Made by a program: the position numbers and the translations under genes | Notes under the pieces: model-generated | Databases searched by the model: none | The model's input: the letters and a program-made list of their open reading frames with translations, nothing else | What the model was told of the DNA's origin: nothing | NCBI GenBank assembly: GCA_018697195.1 | Contig: CM031879.1 | Coordinates: 29,578,473-29,642,472, forward strand | DNA length: 64,000 bases | Direction of reading: 5' to 3' | Origin: Certhia americana | Taxonomy: Eukaryota; Chordata; Aves; Passeriformes; Certhiidae | In this document: one piece after another, positions 13,545 through 27,979 of the stretch | Position numbering within the stretch: position 1 is the first letter of the stretch | Layout of the letters: every line of letters begins with the position of its first letter

Positions 13545-16500
13545 ACTTTTAACCTGTTGTTACATCAGCTCTTTTATCAATTTTTTTTAACTTATTTTAA
13601 CCTTTTTATCTCCTATTCTTTATTGATGTATTTTCACCTTGATTTCTCTTCCATCAAATTTCCACATCTCCATATTAAAAATCAGAAATGCCTTACCTGT
13701 TTAAACAGATATTAGAATAAAATTTGTCATGGAAGTCTCAAAGGCATATATAATGTTCTCAGGTTTTGATCATCCTAACATATTTTTGAATAGAGCGCTA
13801 ACTTTTTTTCTTTCCTATACCCTGTAAGTGAGGATGAAGTCCATTTAGGAAAATGGACTGATGCTATAATGATATAATAATCAAATGTCACTATATTCTT
13901 CGAGCTTCAAGCTTGCTATACATATTTCTTATATCATCATTTAACATGATGTGCGTACCGGTATTGCTAATAAAAATAATTTCATTGCAGAATTATTGTA
14001 ATCTACAGAATAACAAGCAGTCATGAAAGTAATTGAAAGAATAGCAGTAGGCCCAGCTTCAGGGAGGCAATTATTTCCTGTGACTTTCCTTTCAACTTTT
14101 GTCATGTGTGGTTTTCACAAGGTTTCTTTTATTACCCTGTGCAGTTGCCATAATAACAACATGTCTGTTGTTGGAAACCTCAGGTTGTATTTGTCACAGG
14201 CATACCGTGCAAGTAGGAAAATTGTACTTAAGCCATGCTGTAGTCCAGCATGCCTTGATTCTTTTGTCTGGATTCAGGCAACTGAGGGTCGTTCAGCATG
14301 TTTCCTGTTAGTATAAAATTTACTTCTGTGTCATTTCTGATGAGTCATTAATTACTCTTGTCATGTAGCAGCAAACTACTGTAGTAGTTTAAGTCCTGCA
14401 ACAGGTTTTGTTGGATGTAGAGTTATTTCTGAGCTTATTGAAACAGAACTAAAATAAGTCTGGTTCTGGTTTGTCTTTATGCCTTTTAACATAATTTTCA
14501 ATGTTTCTCACTGTGCTTTATATGCCTTGTTGCAAATGTTTCATAAAATACTACATACCATGTGTGACATGCTTAAATTGGTTTTTGGTACATATAAAAA
14601 TGTTGGATATTAAATACTCTGATCCTGTTCTTCATTTGCATTATCAAGAGGAAGTTTCATATATATATTCTTAAAACGAAAATTTCAGTTTTGAAATTGG
14701 GAAGCGAAATGAGCATCATTGCTACTTAACGATTTCTGATTTGAGAGATAATTTTGAAGTACTTGGTCAGTGACTTGCATACATGGAATCATGTTTTTAT
14801 TGCCTTACATCCTAATTATACCACGTTACTTTGCAGAATGTGTTTTCTACAGTTTCTGAAAATAAGTCTTTTCTTCGGCATGACATGAGTTGAACACTCA
14901 GAAATTGAGATTCATTAAATAACTAGTTGATTTAAAAAATAATTTCTGAGTCCTCATTGAAGGCTAAATAGGTAAGATTTTTTTTTTTTTTTCTAGAGAA
15001 GTTTCTTTTAACATTTGCATGCACAGATGAGACAGACATGCATCAAATAAAGAATGAATCTGGAGAATTAATTCAAGCGGTTTTAAAATCATATAGATTT
15101 TGTTTATTTATTATTTCAATCAGTATTTTTTTTCAACAACTTTCGCATTAAAATTAATGTTTCCTATAACTTTTGTCTCAAACATGTTGGTGAAAAAATA
15201 AATCCAAAGCCTAAGTTTCATATAGATTTAATTGTTGGAAACTGCTATTAAAAGAATCTGTGAAAAATTTTTGCATAATTTTGTTCCATTAATAAAGACT
15301 GATTTGTTTTCTACCATCTTTGTCCCCCTCCCCTATGTGTAAGAGTTCTGAAATTGAGGGAAGGAAAAAAGGTTTATGATAGATAGACCTTTTATTTCCT
15401 CTCCTCTGGCCCTAGTTATTAACTCCTTTTGATATTCCTCCCTTATTTGGCTCAGGATCTGATTGTTCAAACCAACTTTGCTGCTGTGTTTTCTTCATTG
15501 TAGCTGATCTGTGCTGTGCTTATACTACTCTGTTGGCCAGCAGTGTTTTGGAGATGCCCATACATCTGTACTTTTTGCAGGAAATAATGACTCTGATAAT
15601 TGTAAAGAAGGAAGTGGGTATATGCTGGATGCCAGGAAACAAACTAAAGAGTAAGAAAACAGTTGCAGAGGATAAAAATTACCTAAATCCAGTAATCATA
15701 TCATTTGATGAAGAAAGTATCAACTATTAAATATCTGAAATTCTGTGTTGATAAATTCTTTCAAATAAAACCCAGCAGTTTTGAGGCGTTGGCTATATTG
15801 TTTCCTATATCTGTTGAATGATTTCACAGTTGAAAGCTTTCTGGCGTGGCAGTTCTTCTCCAGAAATGGAATGTTGTTCTGTGCTGGTCAGCTGAGGTGA
15901 GAATGGCTATTGGAAAAAGTGCTTCAGGGTGTCAGCAAGCCACAAATAGTTTCCTAAAATACTTTTGACTGTGCCATAGCATACAAAAGAAAGATGCCTT
16001 TAATTTTGTATGAAAGCACAGATTTGTATCTGGCTTGGCAAGAAAAAGACAGAAAGAAAAAGGCAACTGAACACCACAGAGAGATGCAAACTGTACTGAG
16101 AGGGGAGAGTCGAGTGCTTCTCTTCTAAGTGCATAAGGTTATACATGTTACTGAGCCTTTCCACCTCCTTGCATGACTTAACTCAGAATATAGTACAGGC
16201 AGGGTCAGTGTGGGTGAACCAAAAGCTCTGGTCATGAGACTGAAAGGTGACCTTGTTATGCTGTGGTGCCAAATCTCAGCTGAAGCCTCCTGAGAGATCC
16301 TTGAGTTGTGAGCACAAATACTAAAATATTGGAGAAATAAGAGACTGTTTAAACAATATCAATGTGACGAAGAAATCAAGCCTTCAAAAATACTATGTAT
16401 GCAATGCTAATCCCTCAGAATGCTTTCCTGTTTTGTTCATGGCAATTTTTTTTTTCTTTTTTATGAGTAAATTCTACTTTGGCACAGAAAAATTCTAATC

Positions 16501-17810
16501 TGATCCTCTTTTGCTATGTGTGTCTTTTAAGGAAGGGCTTGCTCAATCTGCAAAATGCAGACAGGCAATAGTTTGATTAGTGCTGAATGTGTGGACTTTG
16601 CATGTATAGTTTCAGCTAAGTGACGTGTAACACCAAAGCCAGCACCAATTTCAATTTTTCCAGTAAATCAGTACATTTCAGGATGAATACTGAACTATTT
16701 TTACAGATTGCTTCTTTCATTTGCAACAAATAAAAAGAAAAGGTTCTTGCTACATTTTTATTCGAGATTTAAAAAATCAAGATGTCATATTTTTCCAGTA
16801 GAAAGACTTGAATATTGGATTTACACTTGGCCCAGTGAAGATGGAATCTGTTGTATTCAGAATAATCAAGAATATATATTTCTTCTCCTAGGAAAAATAA
16901 TGTGGGATGAATGAATGAGGGACTGTCACTACCATACAGTCAACAAATTAACACTGCTACTAAGCTTCATTCACTTGCAATTAAAAATGTGATTGGCATT
17001 GAAATTGGCAAGTTTGTACTGAAGACAAAGGGGAATATTTTTTCAAAGACTGGAGTATTAGCTTTGATCTGCAATGGCTTCACATATCACTAAAACTTCT
17101 CATTTGAAATGTTTGCTTTAATGATTTTTGTCTCTTTTTCAGCTAAACCCAGACTTGTTCACCCTGCAAAGTATATGGATCTATACATCTTGAATGAGTG
17201 TTATAGACATTATAGAAATGGGAGTATTATGATTTTTTTTGGGGGGTGGGGAGAAAGTTTGCATGTTTTTTGTAGACTTTCTTTTCATTTTCATTTTATC
17301 TCATTTCATTTTGGAAGAGAGAGAAGTTTGTGAAATAACCTTTTCCCCATTGAGGTAAGGTTATTTGTATAAACAAAGCACTGATAGTTTTTCATGGGTA
17401 AGGGAAAATAAAGACATTACAAAAATGTGAAGTTTTGGATTCCCCACTGCCACTCTCATTTTGGAAAGTTTTATGCAGAATCTAATTTTTTTTGTGTTGC
17501 CTTTGATTGTTCAAGTTCAAGATTGTTCATGGTCTCAGTATTCTGGACACATAGAATGTATGAATCCCCTGCCTACTGGCAGACAGCTTGCCTGTTGTTT
17601 TTTAATTCTTGACACCACTCTGGTGGCAGTGCCACAGTGATAAATGTTTTAAAAATGCAAAGAGGTTAAGTAAGTTGTGACAGTAATCTGTGCAAAAGGC
17701 AGCTTCAAAGGGCAAAAATAATACAGTGTTAGAGACATATTGATTAGATTACAAAGGCTCCCACTGACAACTGAATGAAGAAAGAAGAAGTTGATAGACA
17801 ATAAAAGTTC

Positions 17811-17866
17811 CATATATATTATACATATATATATATAATATATATGTGTATGTATGTATGTATGGG
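17811..17866. repeat. (TA)n / TATG compound microsatellite
   Basis: TA-dinucleotide runs grade into TATG tetranucleotides. Simple sequence. Confidence 0.92.
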
Positions 17867-20800
17867 TATAAACTTTTCTAATCAGAACCTCAAAGAACTG
17901 CTGTATGATAAGTGAGGGCCCTTAAATTTCTTTTACTAGTTGACTTACAGGACTAAAGTTCTGCTTCTAGCATGGTCAGAAATGCCTCAGCTTTTATTCC
18001 GCTGGATGTCTTGCTTCCATTTGGTATATTAAGTAAACAACATGAGGTAATTTTTTAGGTCTGGACTGTTCTACATTTTAGAGATTACTTGTCAAATAGC
18101 ATGCCACACTGTTGGTTTTGTGAAGTGACATGGGTAGTTCCTTTATTAGGCACTTGGACAATAATTAGGACATTTCTTAATATTTAAGTTCGCTTTCTAT
18201 GCAAGAAGATTCTAGCAGACATCTTTTACCTTTCAGGAGAGAATTTTAATTCTTATTCATCCTCTTATTCAGGAGGACATTGTCAGTTGGTCTTGATAAA
18301 ATTCTTCTTCTTTGAAGAAAATGGTCTCATGTTCCTTGGCTGCTAAAAATGCAAGTACTAAGAAAATGTACTCTGAGCAGGGGAAATGGCCACTTTGGAG
18401 GTGTATATGTAGATTTTAGCTTTTCCTGAAGTGACTGTCTTTCCTCTACAGGCATTAGACAAATGTAATCAATAGCCAGCTTGCAAAGTTTATGAGCCTT
18501 AATGTTTTGTTTGAAATACAAATGGATATATGCACATTATTAAGCTCTTTGTGGAATTGAGAGATGAAAGTCTTGCCTAAAAATACAAGAAAAGTTTGAT
18601 GCAGAATGAGAGAATGGGTCCAGGTCACCAGAAACCTAAGTCATTGTCTTCCTGATTGGGAGATTGTGGTTATATATGAGGCATATAGTTAAAAGTTTTC
18701 AGGTGTATACTTAATATTAATGGTACACTCACAAGTACAGATAATGAAATATTGATCATTAAGAATAAAGGAATAAATACAGTGGAATCCATGAAAAAGC
18801 AATGATTTTCAAAAAAGGAGGAATTAAATGTGTCAATCACCTTGATACAAACCAATCAGCTCATACTGGAGTGGAATTATGTTACAAACAGAAAAAGCTG
18901 ATGTACGCTTTCAAAGACTTAGTGCACCTCTCTGCTCCATGTTTCCTGTGCTGGATACATTAGCCTATTTTAAAATAAACATAATTCAGAAAGGCTGCAT
19001 ATTTATCACTTTCAGCTCCTCAGCATTGATATCAAGATAAAACAAGTATCTGTGATCAATTATTATATTTGAGTTTACCTGTATGCACATTTTTCTGTGA
19101 AGTGTTATATCCTGGAATGGAGATAATTCTATTTTAGACAATGGTTTGTTAATAAAATATGTCTTTCTTTCTAGGGATAAAGACTCCATCTCAAATTGTT
19201 AGGGAGCCATTTTATGTCAGACCCATGATCCAAATATGCCCTAGAGCTATCTTTGCTGTGCTTAAATAAGCACTTTATTTCAAGTACTTTATTTGCAATT
19301 ACCAGTGATTTTGTAGTTGGCAGAACATAGCAGGGTGATAGTACATTACTTCACATCAGAGCAGGTATACAGTGGGATATATTAAAGTAAATAAACCATC
19401 ACTTTGCTCTGTTAACAGGCAAAAAAGATTTCTTGAAGCAAGGTGTAGCTGTGCATAGGTTTATGATAAAGACTTTTTCACATATTTGGTATGTGAACTG
19501 TGTAATGGTAAGTTATTTTTTCCTTTTGTGATTATGAGGGAGGCCTGAGTACAACATTTTTGTTTAGCTTATGTCAACATCATTACTATTACAAAGTAAT
19601 TTTCACAATTTTGAGGTATTTTTGATATTATATAATCATTATTGACAAAAGATGTTGTCCTATTTCACTGTCTTAGTTTTTTAGAGAAAGATACTGTTTG
19701 TAAAGATTTTCTTTCAACCTGTGTTGTAAATATATTTTTATTATAATCACCAAAAAAACCAAACACTAAATAATTCCACAGTGTCTGCATTAACATATTT
19801 TCCAATGAACGCTGGAGGCATTCCTCATGCAGAAGCCAAAATACAGTGAATTTTAGTGAATGATAAAAGAGTGTTGAAGAGGGTGAACATGAGTGACTCA
19901 AGGCTCACATAATGGGCAGAATAGCCTTTTCCAACACTTACTTAGGAGCAACCCATAGCAATGAAAAATGCAGATAGATGTGGTATATTCTTCTGGAAGA
20001 TTTTATTCCTTGATATTTTTAGAAATCAGAATAAACTGGAGCATTTCTAAAAGAAAAATTTATATTAGGTGATTCTGCCACTGATCTGAAATACAGCTGC
20101 TTAGCATTAAGTAATGAGTAATCACTGTCTTAACTTTAAATCTAACTGAAGAATTGCTTTATGTGCTCAATTAATTAATTAATGTGATTTTTGTCCTGTG
20201 TGCATCAAAGGAGGTGTTTTGTTTTATGCGTTTTTTTCCTGGATCACAGAAGGCATGCAGCTTTATATGACAGAAGTGCTTGTTTGTTTGGTTTTGTCTT
20301 TATGTTTTCTTACAGTGCTTCTGCTCATAGTTTTGGTCAAGTATTCTTTTTAAGAACTATATTGTAGCTCTGTGTTTGGCTTTTCTAATAGCACAAATTC
20401 AGTGTAATGGAATAAATATTCTTAGTGCAGAGTTTCAATCTGTTAAATTTATATCTATGGACGAATCAATTACTAGAGTACTTGTTCTGTTTTAAAAAGT
20501 TTTTTTCTTAGTTTTTTGTGGGACAGCCTTCCAGATCAGAACTAATTGTCAAATCCAAATGAAGTTCGTGGAAGCTTTTTTTTTTTTCTTTTTAAACTTC
20601 AGTGAGCACTCATGTTTTGTTTTTTAGGAGGTAGATACATAAACATCCACTTGTTACGAGCCACCACCTACCTGCACGTTCAAATGTGGGGTGTGAAAAG
20701 TATCAAAAGTACTTAAAAGTTTTCCATCATTTAAAATCAGATTTTGCATTTCATTACTGTTTTTCTGCTCTGTTATTGTACTGATGTATAAGTTATGGAA

Positions 20801-22208
20801 TCCCCACTGTGTCTTTGCTGGAAATATGAATGAAGAAGTCTTTATTAGAAAGCATTTTATTCACTTACATTCAGAATTTGTACATCATCTCTTGCATTTC
20901 TAATTTTTTTTCTTTTTAACAGTTGTAAAAAAATCTATGAACTGGCATGTGAAAAAAAATAGTCTTATCTAGGGATGGTGCTAGAAAAAGGTTATGATTT
21001 TATTTTGATTGGTGAAAATTAAACAGCACTTTGTGTTAATTTACCATTTCAAATATTCTCAGGTGTTATGTGTAGTAATAATAGCTGTTTTGTTATATAT
21101 ATATATGAACTGGAAACTTATGCAAACTACAGCTGACCCTACACAGCAGGTTTGGGTCTGATGCAGAACACATCAGAGCCAAACTGAAGGACTCAAATAG
21201 CCAGAGCCAGATAACCTCACATGCACTCCGACCTCAAAATTCTGTTTTGTTTTGCAGAGGAGTTATAGCTTTACTCACATTTTGAAGATGAAAACAACAC
21301 TCTATACTTCATCTTTTTGCTCTCTGATACTTGCTCTGGAAATCTGAACAGGTACATTCTGTTACTGTCTTTTTTAACTTCCTAAAAATTCAAGGTTTAT
21401 CAGTGCTGCATCTTTTAACAGTCAGTTTTATTGTGCAGGGACCAATCACACTTTTTCCTACAAAGGCTAAATAAAAAACTGTGCATTGAAATTTCATTCC
21501 ATAGGTGCTATCATGTACATAATTTGTACCATTTCCTGAGATGCACAGGATCAACCCCCCAACTTAAATATGTTTTTCCAGTACATGCTTCTTTCATCAT
21601 GTATGTGCAATAAATTCATGTGGCATTTTACAGACAGGGTTTTTGAACCAGTAAGTTATATTGGAGAAAAAGAAAAGAAACAACTGATGCTTTTTCTATA
21701 CATAAAAGCCATACAGATTTATTTGGAGCTCATTAGGGCACAGCTCGTTTTACCCAATGTTTCTTTTTTCATATGAACATTTTATTGACTAATGAATCTC
21801 ACAATGCTTAACCTCAAGGGAAGAAAAGAAAAAGGACAAACCCAAGTTGCGTGTTTAATATTCAAATTGCAAAATATCATGAAAGTGAAATAATAATGCT
21901 AGGATTGAATAGAAAATAGATTTTATGCTTGAATCAGATTACAAGAAGAACAACTTCCCCTCAGGAACACCTCACAGTGTATCTAGTAATATTTTGAGAG
22001 GTAAGAGAAATATTGAAAATTGTGTTTGGAAAAGAATCTGCAAAGAAACAAAGCTTTAACTTAGTCATCCCAGGAGGTGGTGGTTGTTTCATCTGCAGCT
22101 ATTGACTGAGACAGGATCTAGCTAAATAAAACTTGAATGGAGTTCAAATCCATTTATTCCCTTTTGAAGTCAGTTGGGCTGTATGTGAAAGTTTATGTAT
22201 AGGAAGTG

Positions 22209-22237
22209 TATGCATAGTCTATGCATAACTATGCATA
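22209..22237. repeat. Three closely spaced TATGCATA-type motifs
   Basis: TATGCATA, CTATGCATA and CTATGCATA follow each other within about 30 nt. ATGCAT is self-complementary and resembles POU-factor half sites; function is unknown. Confidence 0.6.
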
Positions 22238-23022
22238 GGTAGATAATAGTTTAAGACTTCACTGAAATAAGTAAAAGAGGTGTCTTTCAAGGCTATAGAA
22301 AAATGCATGAACTCCAGAGTTGTTTTTATTTAAAAATAAAGAATATTACTGTCTTGAAGACTGCAAGTGGTCTTCAGGGGACTGTAATGCTCTGAATCCC
22401 AGCATTGTATTGCTTTTCATGGAAAAATCTTCACATTTACGCAACTCCACTACCACTTCTTTGCCTTGTTATCAAGACAAAATGAATAGATGTGTGTAGT
22501 GTGCTGTGCATGTTTTTAATGCCTTACAAACAATTTTGCATATAGAAAGTTTGCTAAACTCTCATGAATACATGGACCTTCAGTAGAACTCATGAACAAC
22601 CAAATGCATATATATATATGCTTTATACAAAGAAAAACACAGCTCAGTGTTTTGCCTCTGAACTGATTAAACTTCTGTCCTGAAAGGGACAACAGACTCA
22701 TTTCTTAGATGGATGTGCTTGTTGCCCTACTCTGGATATGGTTTACTCTTGATTTATTAAGCTTCCTGGTAAATATGACTTAACTAGTCCCTTCTGTGAA
22801 TATTATTCTTGTGCCCTTTTGATAATTGCAAGGATGCAAATGCCACAGAGATCTTTATACTTCTTGTCTCATTTGTTGTATATTTTTGTAAACTCTACTA
22901 TTGTTTCTATGTAGCTATTATAGTCAAATTATGAGGGTCTGAATTCTATTGTTCTAGATTCTCAATAATGAGAATAAGGAGTATTGTGTTATCTCAGTTT
23001 GCAGAAAAATAATCTGAAGTGT

Positions 23023-23069
23023 AAAGCTTTTCTTGTGATGGTGCAGAAATTTAAAAGCTGATGCTTGTG
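23023..23069. repeat. 47-bp exact duplicate, copy left of the assembly gap
   Basis: The 47 bases ending at the gap (AAAGCTTTTC...GATGCTTGTG) are identical to those directly after it. This is the pattern of an unresolved overlap in assembly, not a biological repeat. Confidence 0.9.
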
Positions 23070-23079
23070 NNNNNNNNNN
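23070..23079. other. Assembly gap (10 N)
   Basis: Ten N characters. The identical flanks at 23023-23069 and 23080-23126 suggest that the contigs overlap and that the true gap size is negative or zero. Confidence 0.99.
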
Positions 23080-23126
23080 AAAGCTTTTCTTGTGATGGTG
23101 CAGAAATTTAAAAGCTGATGCTTGTG
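23080..23126. repeat. 47-bp exact duplicate, copy right of the assembly gap
   Basis: Identical to 23023-23069. See the gap entry; probably a false duplication. Confidence 0.9.
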
Positions 23127-25170
23127 AGTCTGTTTACATAGGTATGGCTTTCGCAACGAGGGATTATGTAGAGCAAAGCACTTTGGTATGGGGGAAAAGT
23201 TTCACAGCTGAGACCAACATAACTCAACAAAAATGAATCTGGTAGTTTTCAGGTTGCTTTTGAGCAAAGAAGCAGTGCTACCCCATATTCTGTGTCAAGC
23301 AAAAGAGGAATTTGCCAGCTAAAACACAGCTAATGCATGAGCGAGTTCTTATCCTGTAAGCAACAGGCAGTTGCACTTTAGGGCTTCAGCTTTCAGGTCT
23401 ACCTTTTGGGTCTGCAACCCATGCACTGGTGTATTTGGATTGTCCATAGTAAGAAAAAGAGTTCCTCTTATCTTGGTGTTTGAAAGGAGCAGTTTCATAC
23501 CAGGCTGAGATATCTGGTAAGTTCTGGTCAAAAGGCTTAAATTCCAGAAGGCTTATGTTTCTCATTGTAAATTAAATGGAAAAATAGATGGTATTAACTT
23601 AAATCCATAGTGCTGGGATTAAATGGAAAATCTATAAAAGCAGATTCAAATACTGAAAATGTGACCAAAAAATTGGCAAGAAATTGACTTCTAGATGCTT
23701 CAGAATTTCTTGATGTCAGCATGAGAAGGGAGGAGTTTCAGAAAGATCTAGCACTTCTCATGAATCCTTCAGTGGCTGGTCATCTCTTTGAGTGTACTGA
23801 CAAGCACCAAAGAACTTTTCAATACCAGTGTGCTAGAGCAGAACCATGGGCTTCGTGGGTATATTCTGGGTATTCTATGAGGCGTTAGTAAGTGGCAGAG
23901 ATAAAAAAGTTACAAATGATACACGTGTAAACCATATGATTTACTTAAAACCCTTGATAAATTCTAAAGCTTGTTGGAAATCGGTTGAAGATTGTTATTG
24001 CTGTCGCATTGTAGAACTGTTCTCCAAGAGGTACAGCAATGTGTTGTACTCTTTGGGTGTTGTGTACTTTCTGTGTTAGGAAAAAGTGTCCTCTGTAATA
24101 ATCACGAGAGGTTTTTTGATCTCCCCATGCTCAGTTTCTTACAATGGGTGGAGGAGTACGTGTCAGAATTTGATTAAACCATCTTCGTCTTTAAAGTTGT
24201 TTTGTATATATGCCAGCAGGTCATCTCATTAACACTTGGACAAAGTACATAGTAAGTTTGTAATTAAACATCCTCTTCCTTCCCATGGAAATCAAATACA
24301 ATCACAAATTCTTCTTTCCCTGTATTTACGTTAGAGCATTGCCACTGCCTAAATTATGTTAGTTTTGGTACATACTTCAAATGAATTTTTTTATCATTAT
24401 GTTCCAGACTGGACAAATAAACATCATACGTGTACTCATTTTATGTAGCACCATGCCATGATACTCAAACAGACCCAAGTTTCCTCAAAGGGATACTTGA
24501 GCTAACACAGCTCTTTTGTTCCTACTAGCCATGTTTAGACATCAAGAGATAGCAAGTGTGTCTGTGTAGTACTGCGCTGTCCCATGTAAATGTATGCCTC
24601 CCCATTAGCTGTTTGCTCGAAGTTGTGGGTAATTAAATAGGTATATATTTTCTTTTATGACCTCTTACCAACATAAATATCAGCATAAGAAAGACAGAAA
24701 GTTGAATGGGCTGGACATAGCTGTTGACTTTAATGATAGGTGATTAGAGAAGTTGAATTCCCCTGCACAGTCCTCAAGGTGATATTAGCATTTGATTTCT
24801 GTGCTTTAGAAATGGCAAGTACATCTTCTGGTTGGTCCTGAGCATAAGCACCATGCTAGCGTGCCTGATGTGATACTTCATGGTTATGTGTTTGCCAGAA
24901 ACTGGAAACAGTTTGAGAGGGGAGCATACCTTGTCACATTTTGCTTTTTCAGAGCCATGGCTATCACTGGTTATGAGATGAAAATTAATGACAATTAGTG
25001 CCTCTGGCTTGAAAATACTTTTGGTTAGACATCTCTGTGTGAATACTTTTGAAATTCTATAATTCTTCCACTATGTTTTGCAAAGCCACATTGATTTCAT
25101 TCTAAAACTGCGTTTTTATAACTGGATTAAAAATTTATCTCTACTAAATTCTATTAGTGGGGAAAATCAA

Positions 25171-25172
25171 TT

Positions 25173-25216
<44 letters not shown>

Positions 25217-25333
25217 TTTCTTTCTTTCTCTCTTTCTCTCTCTCTGTTTCTCTCTTTCTCTCTTTGTTTCTCTTTCTCTCTTTCTCTCTCTTTCTCTCTC
25301 TCTCTTTCTCTCTCTCTCTATCTTTCTTTTTTC
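25171..25333. repeat. (TTTC)n grading into TC-rich polypyrimidine tract
   Basis: About 160 nt of almost pure pyrimidine on the + strand: a regular TTTC run of about 50 nt followed by mixed CTCTTT and CTCTCT units. This is the largest simple repeat in the window. Frames through it on either strand (poly Ser-Phe-Leu or Arg-Glu-Lys) are artefacts. Confidence 0.97.
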
Positions 25334-27979
25334 TAACCTAATATGCAACCTAATATGTTTTAGTAATTCCAAAATGACTTTTGAATTAATTGACTTTTTG
25401 GCTATACTGTGTTTGGAATCAGTGGCTCACATTTTAACTCTCACTGGCAGAAAGAGCTCACACAACAAGCCTTTACAGGCACAGTTGAATCAACTGGATT
25501 TTGCAGTTTCAGTTATCTATATGTTTTTAGTTTTATTTTATACATATAGATGGCTTACTTCCTCTACTTTCACACAATTTTTAAAATCTATATTAACTGA
25601 ACCGCTTCTTATTTGCGACCTAAGTTCTGGGGACTTTCATACTGGACTCCTGGAATTGCAGAATTTTTGCTGGTTTTTTCAATATGGAGTGGTCCCTAAG
25701 TAATTACTTTTAAAAGGTATTTTTCTCATTGTAAATTTTGGTAGTTCTGCCCTTTCCCTTCTTGTCTTATTTAGAATTCATTGTCTTTTGCAGTTCACAC
25801 TTCTAAAAGACTACATCATCAGATGCATTCCTAAGTTTGTCCATTTATTTTAGTAATAGAGAAAAATTTCTTAAACTGGTAACGATTTCCACATTGGCAG
25901 GAATAAATGAAATGTGAACCCTGTATAAACTTCTGCAGTCTGGAGCTGTTTTCCAGCCTGGCCTGCTATATATTCCCTGTCATATGCTCTTAGAAACAGC
26001 ATCCAGATCAGTTTACTTCCTATTACATAATCTAAGTAGTTGTCACTGAGACTTAAGCATTAGTAACTATTTCCACCCATGGGAGTCATGTGTTGCGCGA
26101 GAATAGAAGAAAAATATTTTCCCAGAATGTGAGAGATGATTTTGTTAGGCCAGGATTTAAACGAGTGATAGGACATATACAAAAAAATACACTGTGCCAT
26201 AATACTGGAGCAGAGAAGATTGGATTCTGATTGCAAGAGCCCAGAGGAACTTTCTTAAAGTTTACGGAAATTATTATATCAGCAGAATTTAAATTGGAAT
26301 CTTTGCATCTTCCTAATGTCAAATATTCAGCTCATAGATGAATGTGAATATTATCTTCAGCAATAAATAAATAAATATTGCAACTTCCAAATTACATGCT
26401 TATGTAAAAAAGATACCAATTTAGATACAAATTTAGAAAGTATTAACTACTGGTGCAGTTTTAGAATAGACTAGCTTTTCCCCAATTGATTTTTTTTCCT
26501 GCAGCTTAGTATTGAAAGAATGATATTAAAATGAATATCTGTCATTATTGATAGTGGAAAATCTGCTGCTTTAGAAAGATTATGCTATTTATTTTCCAAA
26601 CATTGTTCAACAGCTGTGCAGATAACTCCATTAACATTGACTTAAAACCTTAGTTCTTCCATTTATAAAATATTACAATTGCATGAATCTATAACTCCCT
26701 GCTTCCAAACATCAAAATTCTTCAAATACATATCAAACATACAGGTCCAAATTTATATGACTTGTGTTATTCTGGGAATATTCTTTTTAAAATGTTTATT
26801 CACTGTGCCTTTTAGAGAAGATGAGTGTGCTGGTGTATTTGAAAGGCTAATGTTGCCAAAAATTGTTCAATATTGGTTTAAAAAGAGTTAAAATATCATG
26901 CAACTTAAGTTGTCAAGCTGGTAACCACCATACTTAAATATGAGGGAGTAGTGCTAAAATTTAAGAGATGGTACGAGTGATTAGAAATTAATTCATGAGT
27001 TTATCAATAGTCGTGAAGTGTAGGGAGCTAAGAATTTGACTTATAAAGGGTTTAGCTGAGCTTATTAAAACAAGTTCTTTAATGTCAGAAGAAAGTTTTG
27101 GTCTGGGTTTTTTTTTTTTTGGAACGGATGATCAGTTTGGTGTTTTATTTTTTTCAGGTGTGCAGAATTTTTCATCAACTTCTATCAACTTATTGCTAAA
27201 TCTGATTAATTCTTCAGACTGGATCACTGGCATTTTCAATTTAGCCATCAACAGTTCATTTCAGTGCACTTCAATTTGGGTGGAGTGACAACCTCTTTAG
27301 GTTAGATATTCTATTGACTGTCTTTTTGAAGTAATTAAAACAGAATTGCAATCACTTTGGTTGGAATTCATTTCACTTAACTCTAGTCATGTAGGTATTT
27401 AGTCATCCAGAGTAAACCAGTCATACAGGTTTCCCTTAAAAATAGTGAAAAAAGGTAATAACAGAAGACATGATGAATGGAAGTCCAGCTCATGACTGTG
27501 ACTGTGAATACAGATAATGGATTCTCAGGAGAATGTGGCAGCACAACATATGAAGTTTAAAATAAAAAATGACTGAAAAACCAAACCCTGCAACAAAAAA
27601 CAAATGGATTATAAATACTGCATTAATATTAGTTTTGACAGATTCTGTTAGTCATCTCACTACTGACTTGGCAATACTCCAAATCTGATTTCAATGAGGT
27701 AGCAATTCCAATATATTTACAATATAATTTTCTCAGATGGAGGTTCCAGTACTGTAAAAATCTCACTTTAGTTACTGACTTAGTAATAACTTTTGGCCAT
27801 AGTGCAAATGGAATTTTAATTATACTAACAGCATAATTCATATGTTTTTGCTTTTTATAGGGCAGTATCTTTCAGGACTCACTTCTGTGTCAGTAATCCT
27901 ATTTTGAGTCTTCTATGAGGAAGAAAGGAATTACATGATGTGCCTTTATTCTTGGTCAAATTAATTAGACCTTCAAATA

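Noticed and set aside
25078..25372. Serine/phenylalanine-rich and arginine/glutamate-rich proteins
   Set aside because: Translations of the TTTC/TC simple repeat.
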